Position numbers and translations under genes: made by a program. This document shows positions 18,073 to 24,040 of a stretch of 50,213 nt of DNA, one piece after another (the first letter of the stretch is position 1; every line of letters begins with the position of its first letter). The DNA comes from Halorubrum tebenquichense DSM 14210 (GTDB lineage: Archaea > Halobacteriota > Halobacteria > Halobacteriales > Haloferacaceae): positions 26,960-77,172 of the forward strand of contig NZ_AOJD01000002.1 in the NCBI RefSeq assembly GCF_000337415.1. The letters run 5' to 3'. Below the pieces are notes generated by a model. That model saw only the letters and a program-made list of their open reading frames with translations, made no database searches and was not told the origin of the DNA.

Positions 18073-18430
18073 CGAACGGGTTCGCTCGACGCTATCCGGG
18101 CGACGGTCGAACGTCTCCGGTTCTGCCCTCTCCGTGCCTCATATCGGACGCAGTCTGTCGGTTTCAGGACGTCGCACAGACTGAACCCCCCGCCGCGGAC
18201 CGCGGCCCTAACTCAGGAGCAATAGCTTATTATTCCGGCTAACTAACATCTAGGAGTGATGAGGTCCCGCGACGCGGAGGCTCGTCAGCCGCGTGATACG
18301 CAGCCGATACTCGGATCCGGCGCGTTCGAGTCGCAACGCCGTCGACGCGGCGTGCGTCCTCTCGCTCGCGGTTCGGCTCCGCTGGGCCGCGCCACCCACC
18401 CGCGCGGAACGTCACCAACTGGGGGGTCGT
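18073..18430 (+). other. Intergenic region with promoter and possible leader frame
   Basis: Holds a clear TATA-like element GCTTATTATT (18225-18234). Its expected start point, about 18257-18260, coincides with GTG 18256 and ATG 18259 of a 60-codon frame that ends at 18441, overlapping the LamG gene start by 11 bases. That frame is Arg-rich and has no recognisable domain; it may be a leader peptide, or simply a 170-base 5' leader. The start of this interval, just after the signal peptidase gene, shows no strong terminator. Confidence 0.4.
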
Positions 18431-19579
18431 ATGGGTCGTAAGTGGACTCGACGGAGTGCGATCGCTCTCATCGCGGGCGGTGCCGGACTGTCCGCGTGGA
18501 ACTCCAACGGTTCCGTGGCGATCCGCAGCGATCGGGACGCCGATCTCAGTACGTCGGACGACTCGGAAGCGCTACTGGGCGTCTCCGGACCGGAGACCGT
18601 CGTCGGATACGCGGGTGAAAGGGTACGACTACGACGGATAACGAACCGGTCCGACGAGCCGATCGACGTGTCGATCGACGCGCCGGGTGCGCCGCTGAGA
18701 GACATCTCTGCCCCCGACGACATCGAACCCGAAGAGTCCGCGTGGATCACGGCGACCCTGGATTGCCCGGGAGAGAAAGAGGAAGTCGCCTTCACGATCC
18801 TTGCCGACGGCGAAACACACCGCTTCGAGGTCGACCGTGATGTCACCGTGGTCGACCCGCGTGTCTCCTACTGGAACCCCCGCTTGAGAGACGACGAAGC
18901 TACGATAGACGATTGGGACGACTGTAATCGACCGGAGAACGACGGGAGCCCGGTGTCTTTCGTGGGCTCTCGGTCACGAGATCGAGTGTTTGATTATCTC
19001 TACGAAAAGTGGAAAAAGCACGAAAGAGAGAAAAAAATCGAAGTCGGAAGCGACGACTCGCTGAATTTGGACGGTGAGTTCACGCTTTCCGTCTGGGTTC
19101 TTCCGGGCAACAGAGACGGTACCGGTGACGCTGCGGGCGGCGACTACGGTCTGGGGCGACTGTTCAGTAAGTGGGGTAGCGACCAAAGCGAGAAAAGCTA
19201 TCAGCTCTTCATCGGGAGCGGTTTCGACGGATCCGAGCAGAACACCGTCTTCATCGAAGTCGGCCCCGATTCGCCGGTAAACACTGACAGTACGCTCGAC
19301 GATGGGTGGAATCACGTCGCCTGGTGTCACGGATCGAACGACCGCGTGTACATCAACGGTGAAATGGTGTACGAGCCGACGTCGCCGCTGCCGGATCCGC
19401 AAGACACCCAGAGTCCCCTGCTGATCGGTAACGGGCCGGACGGGGACTACCAGTTCAGGGGTGCGCTGGACAACCCGCAGATTCACTCCATTGCGCTTTC
19501 GGGCGATCAGGTGAAGCGGTTGTACGAGACGAGTCAGGACGGAAGCGCGGGCACGCTCGTCCCGGAGCCCTCCCAGTAG
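18431..19579 (+). CDS. Tat-exported LamG/concanavalin-like surface protein
   Basis: A 382-residue exported protein. Its N-terminus (KWTRRSAIALIAGGAGLS) is a twin-arginine signal. Residues 45-140 form an Ig-like beta domain (VVGYAGERVRLRRITNRSDE, then LDCPGEKEEVAFTILADGE). After a charged linker (YEKWKKHEREKKIEV) a LamG-like jelly roll follows from about residue 205: LDGEFTLSVWVLPGN, LFSKWGSDQSEKSYQLFIGS, DDGWNHVAWCHGSNDRVYIN, LLIGNGPDGDYQFRGALDNP and IHSIALSGDQVKRLYETS. Such domains bind glycans or partner proteins. The ATG at 18431 follows a G-rich stretch; the frame is open further upstream but without signal features. It lies 358 bases after the signal peptidase gene on the same strand, so it may be a surface component of the same system. 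Confidence 0.8.
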   Translation: MGRKWTRRSAIALIAGGAGLSAWNSNGSVAIRSDRDADLSTSDDSEALLGVSGPETVVGYAGERVRLRRITNRSDEPIDVSIDAPGAPLRDISAPDDIEPEESAWITATLDCPGEKEEVAFTILADGETHRFEVDRDVTVVDPRVSYWNPRLRDDEATIDDWDDCNRPENDGSPVSFVGSRSRDRVFDYLYEKWKKHEREKKIEVGSDDSLNLDGEFTLSVWVLPGNRDGTGDAAGGDYGLGRLFSKWGSDQSEKSYQLFIGSGFDGSEQNTVFIEVGPDSPVNTDSTLDDGWNHVAWCHGSNDRVYINGEMVYEPTSPLPDPQDTQSPLLIGNGPDGDYQFRGALDNPQIHSIALSGDQVKRLYETSQDGSAGTLVPEPSQ

Positions 19580-19821
19580 CGCCGCACCTCACGGGTGGTG
19601 GTCTACGCCTCTCAGCGACCGTCGTCGAGCCGGCCAGCTCGTCGTTCGGCGGGGCGCACTGATCGACGGCCGGCACGACTGGACGCGTTCTCACGCCCAC
19701 TCCGTGGTGTCGACATAAAATATAACATCTGAGTGACAGACGTGTTTTAGGTCGAAAATACCAGAACGATCACACAAAGCCACGTTTCACGAGTCCGGTC
19801 CGACCGTCAGACTCCGGCCGG

Positions 19822-20382
19822 TCAGACTCTTCGGTCCGGCGGTTCCTCACCGCGGCCGAGTTGCATCTCTCGGTTCTGGTACGTGTGATACGCGGCCGAA
19901 CAGGTGAACAGCACCGCGATCACGACGCCCCACGCGAGGCCGGGCACCGACGCCGGAAACACGCCGACCCGGACGGCCGCGAGGAGTGCCAGCGAGAACG
20001 CGGACAGACCGAGGTAGTACTCGGCCCACGGGATCGAATCGCCGGGGACCACGTCCATGTACACGTCGAGTTCCTCCGCCTCGCTCGTCAGTTCGACTCG
20101 CCCCCTCTCCTCGGTGATGACGCCGGCGCGCTCCAGCCGCGGTAAGTGGTTCTGCTGTATGGAGGTGTAGACGAGGTGCCGCTCGTTCGAGGTGACCTCC
20201 GAGACCGGCTTCTCGTTTTCCCACGCCGCGACCTCTTCGGCGAGCGTCGAGAGATCGGCGGTCTCGTCGTCCCGCTTCAGTATATGAAGGGCGTACCGCC
20301 GTCGCGGATTGCTCAGCAGGTCGTGAATCTCGTCGCGAGAGAGCGGAGAGTCATCGTTCTCAGCCTGTGTTTTGAGACTCAT
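19822..20382 (-). CDS. Membrane-anchored winged-helix regulator (DUF7344-like)
   Basis: A 186-residue protein. The first 110 residues make a winged-helix domain of the common haloarchaeal type: LSRDEIHDLLSNPRRRYALH, then LSTLAEEVAAWENE and ERHLVYTSIQQNHLPRLERA with the wing GVITEERGRVELTS. This is followed by two membrane helices (AEYYLGLSAFSLALLAAVRVG; VPGLAWGVVIAVLFTCSAAYH) and a short charged tail, so it should be a DNA-binding protein tethered to the membrane. I chose ATG 20382 because a TATA element (ATTAAAAT, about 20417-20424) fits a start near 20393; ATG 20406 would add eight residues. It lies inside the surface-protein cluster and is a candidate regulator of it. Confidence 0.8.
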   Translation of the reverse strand: MSLKTQAENDDSPLSRDEIHDLLSNPRRRYALHILKRDDETADLSTLAEEVAAWENEKPVSEVTSNERHLVYTSIQQNHLPRLERAGVITEERGRVELTSEAEELDVYMDVVPGDSIPWAEYYLGLSAFSLALLAAVRVGVFPASVPGLAWGVVIAVLFTCSAAYHTYQNREMQLGRGEEPPDRRV

Positions 20383-20416
20383 CACTGTATCCAGAATCTC
20401 GAACACGGGTGCGTTC

Positions 20417-20470
20417 GATTTTAATCATGTAAACGCAGTGGCGGCATATTTATAAAATATATGATTTAAA
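20417..20470. promoter_or_regulatory. AT-rich promoter region of the winged-helix regulator
   Basis: Contains ATTAAAAT (minus strand, 20417-20424), about 38 bases ahead of the ATG at 20382, and a longer AT-only stretch with TATTTATAAAATATATGAT near 20447-20465. More than one TATA-like element is possible here, unusual for this GC-rich genome, and suggests a strong or multiply controlled promoter. Confidence 0.45.
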
Positions 20471-20522
20471 TGGGCTTAGGTGCCTGACATAAATAGAGAT
20501 GAAATTCTTTGGAACTACCATC

Positions 20523-20540
20523 ACCGGTTTTGAGACCGGT
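20523..20540 (-). terminator. Hairpin downstream of the AT-rich surface protein gene
   Basis: ACCGG (20523-20527) and CCGGT (20536-20540) form a stem around TTTTGAGA. It sits 46-63 bases past the stop of the gene at 20586 and ahead of the next minus-strand gene, so a transcription-end role is plausible. The stem is short and there is no long T run. Confidence 0.35.
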
Positions 20541-20585
20541 TATGACTGTCTCAATCTCTGGGGAGTAGCTAACCCGATATGGATT

Positions 20586-21278
20586 TTAGTTCGCGCTGCC
20601 GATGGTAATGTTAAGCGCTTCCGTAGCCTCGTCGTTGGTTCCAGTAGCTACGTCTGCATTGACCGTGTCACCGCTGGCTGGGGTTTCGAACGTGACATCC
20701 TGAGTTGACGGATCGGTGCCGTTGAGGTCGGTTAGAATCGAATCGTCGCTCTCGCGGAGAGTTCCGAACGTGACATCCGAATCGTTACTGCCCTCGGTAT
20801 GTCCGAAAGCAAATAACTCGTCGAAATCAACTGTCGAATTCGCCGGAAGGCCCTCATTATCGCCATCGGACCCGAAGACGATTCTCACGTCATTAGCGAC
20901 CAGACTCACGTAATTAATCTCTCCCTCTGTGTACTCTGTATTTAACCCGTTGTATCCGACATCGCTCTGTGGGAACAATGTGTTAACGTCTGAGATAGTA
21001 CCACTTCGCGATTCAACACTAACAGCAGATGAGGTGATGTCAACAAGAACGTCGAGTCCAACGGTATCTGTTATTTCCGTTGCAATGTTGTCCTCCTCAG
21101 TGTCGCCTGCTCCCTCAATAACACCACTCCCAGAGTCGTAGACGTCTCCACCTAAGATATTCACTTCAACCGCGCGTTCCGCGGTCGTCGAACTGAACGC
21201 CCCCGACCCGAACGCGGCTCCCGTTCCGACGCCGGCCAGACCGATCGCACCTAACACGCTCCTGCGATTGAGCTTCAT
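20586..21278 (-). CDS. DUF1102/TasA-like Tat-exported surface protein (AT-rich variant)
   Basis: A 230-residue protein. The leader has NRRSVLGAIGLAGVGTGA followed by AFGSGAFSS, a Tat-like signal ending in the GSGAF box typical of haloarchaeal DUF1102-group proteins; mature strands begin ERAVEVNILGG. The rest is a beta-sandwich-like pattern, rich in Thr, Asp, Asn and Ser and without Cys (GLDVLVDITSSAVSVES, INYVSLVANDVRIVFGSDG), ending ALNITIGSAN. It resembles the nearby protein at 21455 only in the leader. The DNA for the mature part is clearly less GC-rich than that for the leader and than neighbouring genes, suggesting the mature domain was exchanged or acquired. By analogy with TasA and archaeal AbpA, it may be a fibre-forming subunit. 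Confidence 0.78.
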   Translation of the reverse strand: MKLNRRSVLGAIGLAGVGTGAAFGSGAFSSTTAERAVEVNILGGDVYDSGSGVIEGAGDTEEDNIATEITDTVGLDVLVDITSSAVSVESRSGTISDVNTLFPQSDVGYNGLNTEYTEGEINYVSLVANDVRIVFGSDGDNEGLPANSTVDFDELFAFGHTEGSNDSDVTFGTLRESDDSILTDLNGTDPSTQDVTFETPASGDTVNADVATGTNDEATEALNITIGSAN

Positions 21279-21420
21279 TGCTGTACTTCACCGTACACAC
21301 GGCATCCACTTACTAATCCGGCGAGTTAGCCTCCTAAATGGATCACATAGCCGTTCGGGACGGGATTCAAGCACACCCAGAAGCGACCGAACCGGTCGGT
21401 CACCGGGGCTAAATTGGTTC

Positions 21421-21429
21421 AATAATATA
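21421..21429 (+). promoter_or_regulatory. TATA element of the second DUF1102-like gene
   Basis: AATAATATA, 26-34 bases upstream of the ATG at 21455; consistent with a leaderless transcript divergent from the AT-rich paralogue. Confidence 0.6.
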
Positions 21430-21454
21430 CCCGTACACCGCGTACGCGAACGTA

Positions 21455-22048
21455 ATGCGACGACGAGCGTTATTGGCGGGTGTCGGTCTGTCGAGCGTCG
21501 GGGTCGGGGCCGCGTTCGGGTCGGGGGCGTTCACCACGGTCGAAGCCGATCGGAGCGTCGAACTCGGCGTGAAGAACGACGCGGACGCCCGGATCGGATT
21601 CGAGAAGAACGAAAACGGAGCGGGACAGATCATTGAAACGACCAGCGGAGAGAGTTCGGCGAGCGTCGTCAAGTTCGCGCAGGACGACCTCAACGAGCAG
21701 TCGAAAACGTCGTTCCTGAAGGCACTCACGGTCACAAACAACGGGACGGGGAGTTCCGCGCCCGACGTCGACCTCTACGTCGAAGACGGCGACTTGCTCG
21801 GTGGCGAGTGGGACAGCGATGACGATGGCGACGAGACGAAGGACGACATCCTCGATTTCCGGGAACACGACGGGTCGTCCATCGTCGGTACTGACAACAG
21901 TATCACGCTGAACGCGGGGGCAGACGGGGACGATCAGGGAGACAGCGTCAACGTCGACGTCGTCGTCGACCTCAGAAACGGTGGGGACAAAACTGCGCTT
22001 GAGGGCATCGAGAAGGTGACTTTCGTCGCGGAGGCCGTCGACAATTAG
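21455..22048 (+). CDS. DUF1102-family Tat-exported surface protein
   Basis: A 197-residue protein with the leader RRRALLAGVGLSSVGVGA and then AFGSGAFTTVEADRSVELGV, the hallmark N-terminus of haloarchaeal DUF1102 proteins. The mature region alternates strands and acidic loops: DADARIGFEKNENGAG, FLKALTVTNNGTGS, APDVDLYVEDGDL, SIVGTDNSITLNAGAD, VNVDVVVDLRNGG and a final strand VTFVAEAVDN. This is the pattern of TasA/camelysin-like subunits, whose N-terminal strand complements a neighbour in a fibre. It is divergent from the AT-rich paralogue and 93 bases ahead of the Gly-rich membrane protein gene, with which it could be co-transcribed. Fibre formation is inferred, not shown. Confidence 0.83.
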   Translation: MRRRALLAGVGLSSVGVGAAFGSGAFTTVEADRSVELGVKNDADARIGFEKNENGAGQIIETTSGESSASVVKFAQDDLNEQSKTSFLKALTVTNNGTGSSAPDVDLYVEDGDLLGGEWDSDDDGDETKDDILDFREHDGSSIVGTDNSITLNAGADGDDQGDSVNVDVVVDLRNGGDKTALEGIEKVTFVAEAVDN

Positions 22049-22141
22049 TCATCCTGACTCGACCGCTTCGGCGAACCGACTCGTGGCCGCCGATCCGCGA
22101 CCCCAGGCAGGGGAGATCCCCCGCTAGTCCGACCCGAACGA

Positions 22142-23311
22142 ATGAACCGTGCCACCGTCGTCGTCCTCGCCCTCGTCGTCCTCCTCAGCGGCGCGACCGC
22201 CACCGCGGCGGCGTTCACCGGCGGCGATGAGGTCGCGCCCGGCTCCGAGGTGTACCTCGACGCCGCCGACAGCGAGAACGGCGAGGAATACGTCCGGTTC
22301 GACGGGAACGACGAGGTACGGCTCGAGTTCGACGCGCTGCCACCCGGGAGTCAGACGCGCGTCGACGACCTGTTCGTCGTCGGGTTCGGCGGGTACGAGG
22401 ACGGCGACAGCACCACGACGGTCCAACTGGAGAGCACCGACGATCGGATCACGGTCGAACGGATGGACACCGGAGAGTCCTTCGGCAGCGGGGAGGTCAC
22501 TCTCAAGCCGGGAGAGTCGGTGACGTTCGGCGCGACCGTTTCGACCGACCAGCGCAGCTTCTCCGGAACGATAGAACTTCAGGTCGACACCCCCGACGAA
22601 GGGGGCGACTCCGGCGGTGGCGGTACCGGGGGTGGAGGTGGCGGTACCGGGGGTGGAGGTGGCGGTACCGGGGATGGAGGTGGCGGTACCGGCGGAGATG
22701 GCTCCGGCGGGAGCGCCGGAGCGGGCAGCGGCGGTGACGACGGAGGTAACGGCGGTGACGGGGGAGACCAGACCGAAGGCGATGGCGGCGGTGACGCCGG
22801 CGGCGAGACGGGGGACGGCGACGACAGCGACGAGCCCTCGGAGACCGATACCGGAACGGACGGCGGCGGGACGGGCGGAACGGACGACGGCGGGACGGGC
22901 GGAACGGACGACGGCGGGACGGGCGGAACGGACGGCACCGCCGACGAGGCCGCCGGGGCAGAGGAGACGGAGCCGATCGCCGAGCCGGCCGGCGGCCAGT
23001 TTGACCTCCTGCCCGTCGGGTGGTCCCTGTTCGCGGGCTTCCTCGCCGGGCTCTCGAACTACCTCGTCCAGACGCGAATCAGGGACGTGATACCGGCGTT
23101 AAAGACCGAACGGTCGGAGCGCAGGGCACGGCTCCGGAGCATCCTCGTACGCGAAGCGGCGGTCATGCTGGCCGTGATTGTGCTCACCGTGCTAGTGGCG
23201 GGTGCGCTCTCCAGCGCCGGGATTACCGGCGTCACGCAGTTGATCGCGACCTTGGGATTCTCGGCGATAGCCGGCGGGCTGTCCGGCGCGCGCGGGTTCC
23301 CGAGAATCTGA
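22142..23311 (+). CDS. Exported beta-domain protein with Gly/Asp-rich linker and C-terminal membrane helices
   Basis: A 389-residue protein with three parts. A Sec signal (VVVLALVVLLSGATATAAA) precedes a beta domain (residues 25-145) containing YVRFDGNDEVRLEFDALPPG, VDDLFVVGFGGYEDGD and VTFGATVSTDQRSFSGTIEL, similar in style to DUF1102 proteins. Residues 150-275 are a Gly, Asp, Thr and Ser linker built from tandem repeats, long enough to cross an S-layer. The C-terminus has three hydrophobic helices (LLPVGWSLFAGFLAGLSNYL; EAAVMLAVIVLTVLVAGAL; VTQLIATLGFSAIAGGLSG) with a basic segment between them. The topology fits a membrane-rooted anchor or basal subunit for the neighbouring fibre-like proteins. 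ATG 22142 starts 93 bases after the DUF1102 gene, with no separate promoter seen. Confidence 0.78.
   Translation: MNRATVVVLALVVLLSGATATAAAFTGGDEVAPGSEVYLDAADSENGEEYVRFDGNDEVRLEFDALPPGSQTRVDDLFVVGFGGYEDGDSTTTVQLESTDDRITVERMDTGESFGSGEVTLKPGESVTFGATVSTDQRSFSGTIELQVDTPDEGGDSGGGGTGGGGGGTGGGGGGTGDGGGGTGGDGSGGSAGAGSGGDDGGNGGDGGDQTEGDGGGDAGGETGDGDDSDEPSETDTGTDGGGTGGTDDGGTGGTDDGGTGGTDGTADEAAGAEETEPIAEPAGGQFDLLPVGWSLFAGFLAGLSNYLVQTRIRDVIPALKTERSERRARLRSILVREAAVMLAVIVLTVLVAGALSSAGITGVTQLIATLGFSAIAGGLSGARGFPRI
22619..22681 (+). repeat. Three 21-base tandem repeats (Gly-rich linker)
   Basis: Units at 22619-22639, 22640-22660 and 22661-22681, the first two identical and the third with one change; a partial fourth follows. 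Each encodes G-G-T-G-G/D-G-G. In-frame copy-number change would alter linker length without breaking the gene. Confidence 0.8.
22865..22936 (+). repeat. Three 24-base tandem repeats (GGTGGTDD linker)
   Basis: Units at 22865-22888, 22889-22912 and 22913-22936, nearly identical, encoding G-G-T-G-G-T-D-D/G. A second block of the same surface linker. Confidence 0.8.
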
Positions 23312-23342
23312 GTTCGCCGTACGCTCGGTCGGGTTGTCGCCC

Positions 23343-23936
23343 TTACAGCGCCTCCAGAGTCGCGCGGTCCACGTCGCTCGCGGGCATCGCCTCGCCGCCG
23401 TACTCCGCGACGAACTCGTCGACGTCCCCTTCGTCGCTGAACGGTATCAGGTCGGGTCCCATCGCACCGATCACCTCGCTGCGTGCGACGACGGTGAGGG
23501 CCGTTTCGCGACCGAACGCCTCGCTCTCGACGTGTGAGGAGAACATCGTGTCGCCACCCTCCTCGAACACCGCTTGATCGACCGCCGAGTAGTCGGTGAG
23601 GAACGTCGCGAGCGCGGTCCGCCCCTCGTCTTCGGCGTCGAAGCGGTACGTGTACGCACAGGTGGCGCTACAGAACTGCGCCGGGCGGCCCCCTTCCGGC
23701 TCGTCGTCCTCGAAGTGGACTTGTCCGACCGTTCCGGGATGGTCGGCGATGACCATCCCGCACTGGTCGCAGGCCCGGTCGTCGTCGATGGAGACCGGAT
23801 CGGCCGCGTTCGACCCGTCCCCGGCGCAGCCGGCGACGGCGACCGCGCCGGCGGCCGCGACCCCGGCGAGCAGGCGTCGTCGCGGGACGGTTTCGGGGCG
23901 GACGGGCACGGGACTCGGCGGGTCGTCTTTCGTCAT
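23343..23936 (-). CDS. nosL: NosL-family copper-binding lipoprotein
   Basis: NosL is a membrane-anchored copper chaperone for nitrous-oxide reductase maturation. This 197-residue protein has a twin-arginine signal (PRRRLLAGVAAAG) and lipobox VAGC (Cys37). The metal site ACDQCGMVI has Cys56, Cys59 and Met61, and is followed by AQFCSATCAY (Cys89, Cys93), the second conserved Cys pair. The C-terminal lobe contains VARSEVIGAMGPDLIPFSDE and VDEFVAEYGGEAM, the usual NosL ending. It is transcribed divergently from nosD, 104 bases away, consistent with shared control. nosZ is not in the window, so the copper it carries may serve nitrous-oxide reductase elsewhere or another copper enzyme. Confidence 0.9.
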   Translation of the reverse strand: MTKDDPPSPVPVRPETVPRRRLLAGVAAAGAVAVAGCAGDGSNAADPVSIDDDRACDQCGMVIADHPGTVGQVHFEDDEPEGGRPAQFCSATCAYTYRFDAEDEGRTALATFLTDYSAVDQAVFEEGGDTMFSSHVESEAFGRETALTVVARSEVIGAMGPDLIPFSDEGDVDEFVAEYGGEAMPASDVDRATLEAL

Positions 23937-24040
23937 ACTCGAAATTGGAACAACGGCCTTTTAGCACCTCTGGACGCGTTCAGCTGCCCGTTCGAGGAAC
24001 GAACCAGACGGAATAAGTCGCCGTCGATCGAACTGTTCGC

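Noticed and set aside
18256..18441. Degraded DUF1102-type leader (GSGAF occurs in the short frame)
   Set aside because: The GSGAF string is not preceded by a twin-arginine or hydrophobic core; most likely coincidence in an Arg-rich frame.
20499..20708. 69-codon plus-strand frame with a reasonable ATG
   Set aside because: Overlaps the end of the minus-strand surface protein gene and crosses the hairpin; no recognisable protein features.
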